From NCBI GenBank assembly GCA_945865405.1, contig CAMBDS010000006.1, positions 1 through 64,000 on the forward strand: a stretch of 64,000 nucleotides of DNA, in the 5' to 3' direction. Position numbers and translations under genes: made by a program. The notes beneath the pieces are model-generated. The model searched no databases. It saw only the letters and a program-made list of their open reading frames with translations, and was not told where the DNA came from. Below are positions 26,204 to 33,689 of the stretch, piece after piece. This DNA is from Caldithrix abyssi DSM 13497. GTDB lineage: Bacteria > Electryoneota > AABM5-125-24 > Hatepunaeales > Hatepunaeaceae. Each line of letters opens with the position of its first letter. Position 1 is the stretch's first letter.

Positions 26204-26623
26204 TCACGCGGTTTTTGGAAGCGGTTTATAAATAAGGGCAAAAACAATTCCCATTAGAACGCAAGTGATGAAACCGCCAATGAGATTGCTTATATCGAAT
26301 ATTTTGGGATATGGATAATACATCACCTCAAAGCAAAATCTGGGCACATGCATTAATAGCCCGATCAACACCCCAAAGCGGACCCCCTCCATAATCCCGA
26401 GATTTTCATATCCCCTGATGAATACATATCCAAGCAGGAAACTGAGCGAGAAATAGGCAATCGGGTTGACCCAGATGTATTTCATCATCTGATCCATCCC
26501 CCCAAAAAGATGTTCGTTTGCCTTGTAGGCATCGGCAAGGATCACACCATGTAACACAAAGTCACAGGCATAAGCGACGAGTCCGACGACAATGCTGGCG
26601 ATTATGTACTTCTTGCGATTCAA
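26204..26623 (-). CDS. Small four-helix integral membrane protein, unknown function
   Basis: 139 aa from TTG at 26623, chosen because AGGAGG lies 6 bases upstream. Four hydrophobic segments are visible (about residues 5-25, 48-68, 80-100 and 112-132). Polar features are HGVILADAYKANEHLF after the first segment and MYYPYPK between the third and fourth. I do not recognise a named family. It stands alone between tRNA-Gly and the MshEN-like gene. The region 26624-26751 holds nothing else I can identify. Confidence 0.7.
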   Translation of the reverse strand: MNRKKYIIASIVVGLVAYACDFVLHGVILADAYKANEHLFGGMDQMMKYIWVNPIAYFSLSFLLGYVFIRGYENLGIMEGVRFGVLIGLLMHVPRFCFEVMYYPYPKIFDISNLIGGFITCVLMGIVFALIYKPLPKTA

Positions 26624-26751
26624 AACAACCTCCTAAAACGTATGACTACTGAACTATCTACAGTTATCAGTACACGAGGCGCTACTAATCTAATCACTTC
26701 AAACTGCCAAGTCAAGAGGTAGTTGCCGTCGCTGAGTCCCTCGCAAGCGCC

Positions 26752-27108
26752 TCAGATAAGCTGATACTGGACAACCTGATTGCGCTGAGCGTCAGTCAGG
26801 TAGCCCAACTTCACCAACATTTCGCCAAGGACGCCCTGGGAATTTTTCTGGTAAGAGACGGCTTCATCACGCTGAGCTGAGGAGACAAAACCCAATTGGA
26901 TTGCTGATTCACCGAACGTGATGCCTTCGCCCTTGTTCTGCTGGTAGGCGAGAACTTCATCAACCTGCCATGAACTGATCATCCCGTTATGAACCATGAT
27001 CTGTCCAAGTGGAAATTTTCCATGCTTTTGGCGTTGAATTGCCTCTTCCAACTGTTCGGCGGTGATGAGACCGAGCTCGAGGACGGCGTCACCGAATTTA
27101 AGACCCAT
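26752..27108 (-). CDS. Stand-alone triple MshEN/GspE-N-like repeat protein
   Basis: 118 aa, ATG at 27108. It consists of three related units of about 38 residues with cores FGDAVLELGLITAEQLEEA, FGESAIQLGFVSSAQRDEA and LGEMLVKLGYLTDAQRNQV, each ending near a YQ or RQ. This is the LG..L...G.(I/L)(T/S)..(Q/D)L..A....Q pattern of the GspE/PilB N-terminal (MshEN) domain. Several characterised members bind cyclic di-GMP. No ATPase domain is attached and no secretion genes are nearby. Ligand binding is an inference; the second residue of the motif varies here. Confidence 0.72.
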   Translation of the reverse strand: MGLKFGDAVLELGLITAEQLEEAIQRQKHGKFPLGQIMVHNGMISSWQVDEVLAYQQNKGEGITFGESAIQLGFVSSAQRDEAVSYQKNSQGVLGEMLVKLGYLTDAQRNQVVQYQLI

Positions 27109-27189
27109 TATTTATCCAGAATGTGTGGTTAAAAAAATAAAGAAGAATTATCCTGAACTGTAATACGATACGACCGTCCCTCTGTTGCC

Positions 27190-29568
27190 TCAGATCTTTA
27201 GTTCAACGATGGTGACGCCGTAATCTCCCTCGCCGTACTCACCGTAACGGAACGAGGCGACCAGTTTGTTCTTGCGCAGATGCTCGCGGATGAACTTGGC
27301 GAGTATCCCGGCTCCTTTGCCGTGGATGATCCCGAGCCTCTCCCGCCCCGACGACATGCCGTCGTAAATATACCGCTCAACCCGGAAGAGAGCTTCGGGA
27401 GCATCGAGTCCCCGCACATCAAGCTCAAATGGAACCTCTGGCAATTTAGCATAGTTGCGGACTGATTCGGTCGGTTCGTCGGGTCTTTTGATGAGAGTGA
27501 CCCGCTCTTTCGTCACCCACAACTGAACGGCTCCTACGGCTATGCAGATGCGGTCGCCTTTGGCTGAAAGAGCCGTCACCTGCCCGCTCGTCCCGCCGTC
27601 TATCGTCACCCAGTCGTCGATGGCAACCGGCCGCTTTAGATCGACTTCGGGGATGATGTCGTGGCGCGGAGGTTGAGGCACGTCGATGGTCGGGACGTCC
27701 AACCGCACTGAGACAGAGCGTTTAAGTTCGGCAATGGTCTGGTGGGCTGTCTTTATCGAGTCGGAGCGTCCCCCCTGCTCGCGTAAGTCCTTGACGACAG
27801 TTTCAACAGTCTTGCGAGCCGCCTTCAGGATCTCCTCGACCTCCTGCATCGCCTGATGCTTCAATTGCTTTTCTTTCAACTGAAGTCTTTCCACCTTTTG
27901 GCGGTAGTCGGCTTCCTGAGCGGTAAAAAGCCCGGTCTTTTGCTGTTGGTCGGCGACCAGAGTACTGTAGGAAGTAAGCTTTTCGGAGAGGCTGGCGATC
28001 AGCTCTTCCATTTGGGATCGTTCGCTGCCGACAAGCTCGCGGGCGCGGTTTATTAGATTGTCAGGCAGTCCGACCCTTTTGGCGATGTCGAGTGCGTAGC
28101 TTGAGCCGGGAATATGGGGCCTAAAGCGGTAAGTAGGTCTGAACGAGGCGACATCAAACTCCATCGAACCGTTGGCGCAACCTTCCGCTGAGTGCGCGAA
28201 AGCCTTGAGTGAGCCGTGGTGAGTCGTCACTATCGTTGGAACATGAGCCTTCAGCAATCGCTCCAGAGTCGCTATTGAGAGCGAAGCACCCTCCTGGGGA
28301 TCGGTGCCGGCACCGATCTCATCAATCAAGACGAGAGTGCGCGGCGTTGCTGTAGCCAGAATTTCACGGAGACGTGTAGCATGGGCGGTGAAGGTCGAAA
28401 GGTCGTCGGCGATGGACTGCTGATCGCCAATATCGGCTTCGATTTCGAGGTAGAGCGGTACCTCCGTCCCCGGCAGAGCCGGGACGTGAAGACCACAAGC
28501 CGCCATCAGCGAGACCAGCCCGACGGTCTTCAACGCGACGCTTTTTCCGCCTGCATTGGGACCTGAAATGACCAGCATTTCGTAATCATCACCCAGATCG
28601 AGATTGAGGGGGACGACTTTGCGGTCGCCTGCCAAAACGAGCAAGGGGTGCCTTGCTCCGTAGAGATGAAGGGGGCCCGACTCAGTGACGACGGGAGGGT
28701 TTGCCTCGAGATGTTCTGCCAACATCGACTTTGCCCAGAGGCAGTCGAGCGCGATAATGATCTGATAGTTGGCTTCGATGACGACGATGTCGGCTCGGAC
28801 GCAAGTCGTCAACTCTTTTAAGATGCGCCGCACCTCGTCGCGTTCGGCAAGCTCGAGCGTGCGCAGTTCATTGCCCAGATCGATCAGAGCGGTCGGTTCG
28901 ACGAAGACCGTCCCCCCTGTTGCCGAACGGTCGTGGATGATTCCTTTGACGGAACTCATCGAATCAGAGCGAACAGGCAGGACATAGCGGCCATCCCGCA
29001 ACGAAAAGGAATCTTCACGGAGAACGCCAGCCTTGGAAAGCTTCGGGATCATACCGGTCAGCTTCGTCCTCAGTCGCTCAAGCTGAACCCCCATCGAGCG
29101 CCGGATGCGGGAAAGCTCGGGAGAGGCTGAGTCACGAACGGTTCCTTCGGGTGTGATCGCTTTGTCAAGACGGGCTTCCAACTCCGGCAAAGCCTTTAAG
29201 CCACTTGTAATTGCGGCTGTCAACGGCATTCGGCTCGCCTCGCGCTGCATCAATTTTTCGGTTTGAGCATGAACGCGGAGGTGGTGGAGAATTGCCATAA
29301 GCTGGGATTCGTCAAGGACGCTGCCTTGAACGGAGGCGCGTTTCAGAAAGAGCCTTATATCGGCGATGCCGCTGGAGGGGAAGGTCCCAGAGCGCTGAAA
29401 TAACCCACGCACTTCCTGAACGCGGGTAATTTCTTCCTGGATTTGGGTTAGGTTTTTAGAGGGCTTTAGAGCGCCAAGGATTTCACGCCCCTGGTCAGTT
29501 TGGCAGTAGCTGGAAAGATGAGCGATCAGGCGGTCAAATTCGAGGGCAGAATTGGTTTGCGCATTCAT
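27190..29568 (-). CDS. mutS2: Endonuclease MutS2
   Basis: MutS-family ATPase of 792 aa; characterised members act in recombination control or in rescue of collided ribosomes. ATG at 29568. Walker A SGPNAGGKSV is near residue 336, Walker B LVLIDEIGAGTDP near 415 with TTHHGSLKAF after it. A long coiled coil follows (about 510-600). The C-terminal Smr nuclease domain (about 712-792) contains LDVRGLDAPEAL and IIHGKGAGIL. It lies downstream of cvpA with a 22-base gap. Confidence 0.97.
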   Translation of the reverse strand: MNAQTNSALEFDRLIAHLSSYCQTDQGREILGALKPSKNLTQIQEEITRVQEVRGLFQRSGTFPSSGIADIRLFLKRASVQGSVLDESQLMAILHHLRVHAQTEKLMQREASRMPLTAAITSGLKALPELEARLDKAITPEGTVRDSASPELSRIRRSMGVQLERLRTKLTGMIPKLSKAGVLREDSFSLRDGRYVLPVRSDSMSSVKGIIHDRSATGGTVFVEPTALIDLGNELRTLELAERDEVRRILKELTTCVRADIVVIEANYQIIIALDCLWAKSMLAEHLEANPPVVTESGPLHLYGARHPLLVLAGDRKVVPLNLDLGDDYEMLVISGPNAGGKSVALKTVGLVSLMAACGLHVPALPGTEVPLYLEIEADIGDQQSIADDLSTFTAHATRLREILATATPRTLVLIDEIGAGTDPQEGASLSIATLERLLKAHVPTIVTTHHGSLKAFAHSAEGCANGSMEFDVASFRPTYRFRPHIPGSSYALDIAKRVGLPDNLINRARELVGSERSQMEELIASLSEKLTSYSTLVADQQQKTGLFTAQEADYRQKVERLQLKEKQLKHQAMQEVEEILKAARKTVETVVKDLREQGGRSDSIKTAHQTIAELKRSVSVRLDVPTIDVPQPPRHDIIPEVDLKRPVAIDDWVTIDGGTSGQVTALSAKGDRICIAVGAVQLWVTKERVTLIKRPDEPTESVRNYAKLPEVPFELDVRGLDAPEALFRVERYIYDGMSSGRERLGIIHGKGAGILAKFIREHLRKNKLVASFRYGEYGEGDYGVTIVELKI

Positions 29569-29590
29569 TGGGCAAGGGAGATGATCAACC

Positions 29591-30286
29591 CTATCGTTTC
29601 CCTTGCGATTCGCGCATCGTCTTCACCATTTTCAGGAGAGCTTCCTCGGTGAGGTTAAGGCTGGCGATGGCGGGTTCTTTCAAGAGTTTGATGATATCGG
29701 CGCGGTCAGCCTTGGAAAGAGATGGAGAGAGATTATTGATGGTAGCTGGTTGGGACGATCCGGCACCCGTGACGCCACTAATGGTCTCTTGGATCTGCTG
29801 CTGAGCAGCTTCGGCTATTCTCCCAGAGTACTTGGCAATGATCGGCTTGCTGTTCTTCATCGCCCAACGCAGCACGGGAGCTGGTTTCTTTTCCATTTCA
29901 AAGAGGCGCGAAAGAGGCGTCAGCGTTAGTACCGCCATGATTCCTACGACAACTATGCCGCCTTTGGCGGCTCCCATGAATCCACCGAGAAAGTGGTCGA
30001 TCCCTTTAAATTTTTTCTTGACAAACGCCTTGCGAATCGCGCTGCCAATCGCTTTAATAGTGAATATTAACAGAATCGAGAGGATGAAAGTAGTAAGCGG
30101 TACGCGCATATACTCTGGAACCGAGTCGGGTAGCAGTCCAACAACTTTCAGAGCAAGGACCTTACCGTAAAGGATGGCAAAGATGAGCGCAATCGCTTCA
30201 AAGAGCTCAGTTACAAAGCCACGGAGGAATCCAAGAAGGGAGAACATGAGCAGAATGGCAAGGATGCCAAAGTCATATTTGGTCAA
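29591..30286 (-). CDS. cvpA: CvpA family membrane protein
   Basis: Inner membrane protein related to colicin V production protein CvpA. I choose TTG at 30286 (MTKYDFGILAILL, 231 aa) because GGAGGG stands 8 bases upstream. An in-frame start 13 codons earlier lacks such a site. Four membrane segments occupy the first 160 residues, with FLRGFVTELFEAIALI and FLGGFMGAAKGGIVV typical of CvpA. The C-terminal 70 residues are polar. cvpA next to mutS2 is a recurrent gene pair in bacteria. Confidence 0.88.
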   Translation of the reverse strand: MTKYDFGILAILLMFSLLGFLRGFVTELFEAIALIFAILYGKVLALKVVGLLPDSVPEYMRVPLTTFILSILLIFTIKAIGSAIRKAFVKKKFKGIDHFLGGFMGAAKGGIVVVGIMAVLTLTPLSRLFEMEKKPAPVLRWAMKNSKPIIAKYSGRIAEAAQQQIQETISGVTGAGSSQPATINNLSPSLSKADRADIIKLLKEPAIASLNLTEEALLKMVKTMRESQGKR

Positions 30287-30410
30287 TTTGACCCTCCAGG
30301 TTGAGATTAACTTTCGTGGTCGCAATGGACACAGGCTTACCGAATAAGAAGGCTTGTCGGTAGTCGCGTCAGGTTCGTAGTGGTTTGATCGGCAGGCGAA
30401 AGGGAATTCA

Positions 30411-30441
30411 GAAGGCTGGTTAATCAGTCAGAACAGCCTTC
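30411..30441. other. Hairpin between rpsU and cvpA
   Basis: Arms GAAGGCTG/CAGCCTTC, 8 bp, with a 15-base loop and no T tract. It may be a processing or attenuation site between rpsU and cvpA. Confidence 0.5.
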
Positions 30442-30459
30442 ATCGTCAAAATTAGGAAC

Positions 30460-30666
30460 CTACCTGCCCATCAAGGTTTGCAAACGCATGAGTTTTCTCA
30501 TTTTGCGTCGGGCGGCGGCAGATTTTCTTTTACTTGCCTCGGAAGGCTTGACGAATCGTTGGTGCTTCCTGATTTCAGCCATCAGGCCGCACTTCTCGCA
30601 AGATTTGGTGAATCGTTTAAAGGCGCGCTCAAACGGCTCGCCGTCACGGACTTTGACGTTCGGCAT
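30460..30666 (-). CDS. rpsU: 30S ribosomal protein bS21
   Basis: Ribosomal small-subunit protein of 68 aa. ATG at 30666 gives MPNVKVRDGEPFERAFKRF, the standard N-terminus. The open frame 17 codons further upstream is not needed. The middle KSCEKCGLMAEIRKHQRF and the very basic tail (KSAAARRKMRKL) are typical. It is the first gene of a probable rpsU-cvpA-mutS2 unit with a promoter at 30766-30794. Confidence 0.95.
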   Translation of the reverse strand: MPNVKVRDGEPFERAFKRFTKSCEKCGLMAEIRKHQRFVKPSEASKRKSAAARRKMRKLMRLQTLMGR

Positions 30667-30765
30667 ACGGTCTTTCGAAAAAGGTTGGGAATTGGGGTCA
30701 AACAGCCTCCGACGCAAAAATTGTTGATGGACGTCAGGGCAAAGCGGTCAAACGAGTGAGATCAA

Positions 30766-30794
30766 AATATAACTGTCAATTCACCGAAGGTCAA
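30766..30794 (-). promoter_or_regulatory. Promoter of rpsU
   Basis: On the minus strand, TTGACC (30789-30794) and TATATT (30766-30771) with a 17-base spacer, 100 bases upstream of rpsU. Confidence 0.7.
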
Positions 30795-30889
30795 GTGATT
30801 TGCGAAAAATAAGTGTATTTCGGAATCAGACGTTAGGGATGGATGGGAATTGGTTCGTTGAGACATTTATAATGTAAAGTATGCCGAGC

Positions 30890-30973
30890 TTCCATCCCCG
30901 CGAAAGCGGGGATCCAGATTCGGGTATCCCAATTAAAATCTCAAACTGGATCCCCGCTTTCGCGGGGATGGAA
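30890..30973. repeat. 28-bp inverted repeat with CCGCGAAAGCGG core
   Basis: Two perfect 28-bp arms (30890-30917 and 30946-30973) flank a 28-base spacer. Each arm also contains its own small palindrome CCCCGCGAAAGCGGGG. The core resembles CCCGCGAAAGCGGG repeats known from several bacteria. The rest of the 30667-31058 gap holds only the rpsU promoter. Confidence 0.88.
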
Positions 30974-31058
30974 AATTGGTGTTGCTTAGGTGGCAATACT
31001 TCAATGTACCGAGGAACATTTATCCACTCCAAGCCAGGTTGTCCAAGCGAAAGACAAG

Positions 31059-31385
31059 TTACTTCAGATGCGGTTCAAGCGCCTTTTCGAGCATCGCTTT
31101 GGGCAGTGCGCCGACAATCTTCTCGACGGCTTTGCCACCTTTGAAGAGGATCAGTGTCGGGATGCCTGAGATGCCAAAACGGGATGGAATGACCGGGTTG
31201 TCATCGACGTTCATTTTGCCGATAGTGATGAGTTCATGCTTTTCTTCGGCAATTTCCGAGAGAACGGGTGCAATGAATCGGCAGGGCCCGCACCAGGGAG
31301 CCCAGAAGTCAACGAGGATCGGCAGGGTCGAGCTGGAGATGGTTTGATCGAAATTTTCGTCGGTCATTGTGATTTCGCGGGACAT
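31059..31385 (-). CDS. trxA: Thioredoxin
   Basis: Cytoplasmic dithiol-disulfide oxidoreductase, 108 aa. ATG at 31385 with AAGGAAA upstream; an upstream extension of the frame is unlikely. The active site WCGPC is at residues 31-35, preceded by LVDFWAP. The cis-proline segment is GISGIPTLILF near 72 and the C-terminus ends in a helix. Length and motifs match thioredoxin 1. It is a single gene with its own promoter. Confidence 0.95.
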   Translation of the reverse strand: MSREITMTDENFDQTISSSTLPILVDFWAPWCGPCRFIAPVLSEIAEEKHELITIGKMNVDDNPVIPSRFGISGIPTLILFKGGKAVEKIVGALPKAMLEKALEPHLK

Positions 31386-31834
31386 CAATTTTCCTTGTTG
31401 GAATGATTGTTGTAATAATTGGCAGAAAAGGCTGCCAGATTGACACATGCCCTGTCATATTTTCGAAACTAAGGGCAATTGGAGACAATTAATTCAGTAA
31501 TAGCAATTAGTGAACCAATGGAAACATTATACGACCTAATTGGTCGATTCTTGAAAAAAGAGTGAGGCAATAAATGAAGATAAAAATTTTGTTGATATAA
31601 TTGATATATAATGGAGAGACGTCGTTCTGTCAGTCATCAACAACACCGAATTATAGACTGCGTCCGGGAATATGGTGGATGCGAATAATATTCGCACTTT
31701 TACAAAAGTTATAGGAAGAATTCATCTACTTTGACGCAATCATCAGCACTATGGTTTCTTTTAATATATTGAAATTTAAAGTCTAATTATTGATGGTTAT
31801 TGGTCCATCCCAATTCACCACTATTTTTTGACAT
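31386..31834. other. Divergent spacer between trxA and the secreted-protein operon
   Basis: AT-rich, no gene seen. It contains the trxA promoter (31526-31555) near its left end. Bases 31560-31830 carry several AT-rich stretches (TATAAT-like words near 31597-31612), none with a convincing -35 partner. Activator sites for the sigma-54 type promoter would be expected here but none stands out. Confidence 0.6.
31526..31555 (-). promoter_or_regulatory. trxA promoter with palindromic operator in its spacer
   Basis: On the minus strand, TTCAAG (31550-31555) and TATAAT (31526-31531), spacer 18. The palindrome CGACC-TAATT-GGTCG (31532-31546) fills most of the spacer, a position suited to a repressor or a MerR-type regulator. 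Confidence 0.6.
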
Positions 31835-31851
31835 TTGGCACAGCTATTGCT
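31835..31851 (+). promoter_or_regulatory. Sigma-54 type promoter
   Basis: TTGGCACAGCTATTGCT has the invariant GG and GC exactly 10 bases apart and matches the TGGCAC-N5-TTGC consensus. It lies 49 bases upstream of the ATG at 31900. Confidence 0.75.
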
Positions 31852-31899
31852 TTTACCAAGTCAAAGAATGGCATCCCGCAATAACTCAAAGGAAGAAGA

Positions 31900-32586
31900 A
31901 TGAAAAAGGTATTTACACTCGTAGCGATTGTCGCGGCCTTCATGGCTCTGGGGTTGACCCCCCAATCGGCAATGGCGGTAGGCTCAATCTCGGGTACAGT
32001 TTCCAACGCTGAAGGTGGCGCAGTCGCCGACGCGATGGTTATGGTTCAAGGAATGGACGCCCGTCGTGGTCAGAGGCCGTTCATGGGTCGCGCCGCGACA
32101 GATGAAAACGGCGCTTTTGCAGTCGCCGACGTCCCTGCTGGTCGTTACATCGTCTCTGCAATGACTCGTGAATTCGGTGGCGCACGCGCCGCAGCCAACG
32201 TAGCTGACGGTGACCCGACTGTCGTCAACCTCCAGCTTGCTGGTGGTCGCGGTGGCCATGGTGGTGGTCATGGTGGTGGTCATGGTGGTGGACATGGCGA
32301 TGAGCGTGCCGCTGGCGCACTGACAGGCCATGTATTGATTAATGGCGCTGGCGTCGAGGGCGCATCAGTGACCCTTGTCCCGGCTCGTTTGCGTGACCGT
32401 GGTCAGCGTGTCCGTCCGATTAACCTCGAGACAGACGCCGAAGGTAACTTTGCGGTCCGTGCTATCCCGGCTGGTGTTTGGGTTGTAACCGCTGGCAAGC
32501 GCGGCGTTGGTATGGGTCGTGAGCGAGTCGAAATCGTCGCAGACGAAGTCGCTGACGTAACCGTCAACCTTCGCGGTCGCCAATAA
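31900..32586 (+). CDS. Secreted protein with two carboxypeptidase-regulatory-like domains and a Gly-His linker
   Basis: 228 aa with a clear signal peptide (MKKVFTLVAIVAAFMALGL, cleavage after SAMA near residue 26). Two beta-sandwich domains of the carboxypeptidase regulatory-like/SpaA-like type follow: one at about 29-112 (SISGTVSNAEGGAVADAMV, FAVADVPAGRYIV) and one at about 138-225 (LTGHVLINGAGVEGASV, FAVRAIPAGVWVV). Between them a linker at residues 117-133 repeats GGGH four times, which could bind metal ions. ATG at 31900 with GGAAGAAG upstream. The related single-domain gene at 32711 lies downstream. Function unknown; it is probably periplasmic or surface-exposed. Confidence 0.85.
   Translation: MKKVFTLVAIVAAFMALGLTPQSAMAVGSISGTVSNAEGGAVADAMVMVQGMDARRGQRPFMGRAATDENGAFAVADVPAGRYIVSAMTREFGGARAAANVADGDPTVVNLQLAGGRGGHGGGHGGGHGGGHGDERAAGALTGHVLINGAGVEGASVTLVPARLRDRGQRVRPINLETDAEGNFAVRAIPAGVWVVTAGKRGVGMGRERVEIVADEVADVTVNLRGRQ
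32251..32298 (+). repeat. In-frame 12-base tandem repeat encoding Gly-Gly-Gly-His
   Basis: Four units close to GGTGGTGGTCAT in the coding frame. Copy number may vary by slippage. Confidence 0.85.
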
Positions 32587-32634
32587 GGGGTTCTGCCCTC
32601 ACTCGGCTTTTAAGCCTTGTGAATGATATGAGTA

Positions 32635-32666
32635 TTGAGTGCTGTAATTTCGATTACGGCACTCAA
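32635..32666 (+). other. Long hairpin with TTCG loop between the two secreted-protein genes
   Basis: Arms of 14 bases (TTGAGTGCTGTAAT/ATTACGGCACTCAA, one G-U pair) close a TTCG tetraloop. There is no T tract, so it is more likely an mRNA stabiliser or processing site than a terminator. Confidence 0.7.
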
Positions 32667-32710
32667 GACAAAGTCAGTCAATCGATTATCCTTCATAGAA
32701 CGGAAAGAAA

Positions 32711-33079
32711 ATGAAACGTTTCCTTAGCATTGCCGCAGCAGCCATGGTGCTTTCGGCGATAACATCCTTCAACAGTCCGGCCCGCGCCGCTACAATCGGT
32801 GGTTCGGTCTCAACGGCTGATGGACGTGCCATTCCCGGTGCGATTGTCACAATTCAACAGGTCGATGTTCAGCGTGGACAAAGAGCTTATGCAGGCCGTG
32901 TTCAGGCTGGTCGCAACGGTGCCTACGTCTTTGACAATCTCCCCGGCGGGCAATTTGTCGTCGCAACGACAACCCGCGCCGGTGCCGATCGCGAACGCGC
33001 CGCTGTCCGCGCAAATGGTGCCGCTCGAGTTCAACTCGTAGTCGGTGGCCGTAACGATGGTCGCGGTGGCCGAGACTAA
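32711..33079 (+). CDS. Secreted single-domain carboxypeptidase-regulatory-like protein
   Basis: 122 aa, ATG at 32711 with GGAAAGAAA upstream. A signal peptide (MKRFLSIAAAAMVLSAI) ends near residue 27 (PARAA). One domain resembling the first domain of the upstream protein follows: TIGGSVSTADGRAIPGAIV, then QRGQRAYAGRV and YVFDNLPGGQFVV. The shared (R)RGQR-x(3)-GR element supports a duplication. The C-terminus is Gly/Arg-rich. It is probably co-transcribed with 31900-32586 and ends at the terminator at 33113-33146. Confidence 0.82.
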   Translation: MKRFLSIAAAAMVLSAITSFNSPARAATIGGSVSTADGRAIPGAIVTIQQVDVQRGQRAYAGRVQAGRNGAYVFDNLPGGQFVVATTTRAGADRERAAVRANGAARVQLVVGGRNDGRGGRD

Positions 33080-33112
33080 TCGTCTCCTCTCCCCATAACG
33101 AGACGACAAATG

Positions 33113-33146
33113 GAACCCATGCTTTAGGTATGGGTTCTGTTTTTTT
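33113..33146 (+). terminator. Intrinsic terminator
   Basis: 8-bp stem GAACCCAT/ATGGGTTC followed by TGTTTTTTT, 34 bases after the stop of the small secreted protein. Confidence 0.9.
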
Positions 33147-33197
33147 GAGCGGTTGAGACTGTTGCCAACCCGCAAGCTTCCGATCTATATTGAAAGT

Positions 33198-33689
33198 ATG
33201 ATAAAAATCTTACACGCCAGGTCGCTGGATCAGTTCGAAGCAGGCAAAGCACTTTTCCTTGAGTATGCCGAATCGCTCGGCTTCGATTTGTGCTTTCAGG
33301 GCTTCGCTGAAGAGCTGAGTAACCTGCAAACAGTTTACTCCCCACCGATTGGCGAGATGATCCTTGCGCTAACGGACAGCGAAGTTATCGGCACGGTAGG
33401 TGTCAAGAAGTTTGGCGAGAGAACTTGCGAGATGAAGCGGCTCTATGTCAAACCTGTCGCGCGAAAATTGGGGGTCGGGGAGATGTTGGTGAAAGAGTCG
33501 ATCCTTGCCGCAAAGAGGCTTGGCTACCAGCGAATGTACCTCGATACTATCCGCGACACGATGAAGCCGGCTATTTCGCTCTATACCAGGTATGGCTTCA
33601 GCGAGATCCCGTCATACTACCCCAACCCTCTCGAAGGGGTGCTTTACATGGAGTTAAACCTCGCCTCTGCCCGGCAAACGATTGACTAA
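33198..33689 (+). CDS. GNAT family N-acetyltransferase
   Basis: 163 aa from the ATG at 33198 (MIKILHARSLDQFEAGKAL). An open frame upstream overlaps the terminator and is discarded. The acetyl-CoA pyrophosphate loop is RKLGVGEML near residue 92 (R/Q-x-x-G-x-G/A pattern), preceded by MKRLYVKP (beta-4). YTRYGFSEIPSYYPNP near the C-terminus is common in GNAT proteins acting on small molecules. The acyl acceptor is unknown. The last 8 bases overlap the next gene. Confidence 0.88.
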   Translation: MIKILHARSLDQFEAGKALFLEYAESLGFDLCFQGFAEELSNLQTVYSPPIGEMILALTDSEVIGTVGVKKFGERTCEMKRLYVKPVARKLGVGEMLVKESILAAKRLGYQRMYLDTIRDTMKPAISLYTRYGFSEIPSYYPNPLEGVLYMELNLASARQTID

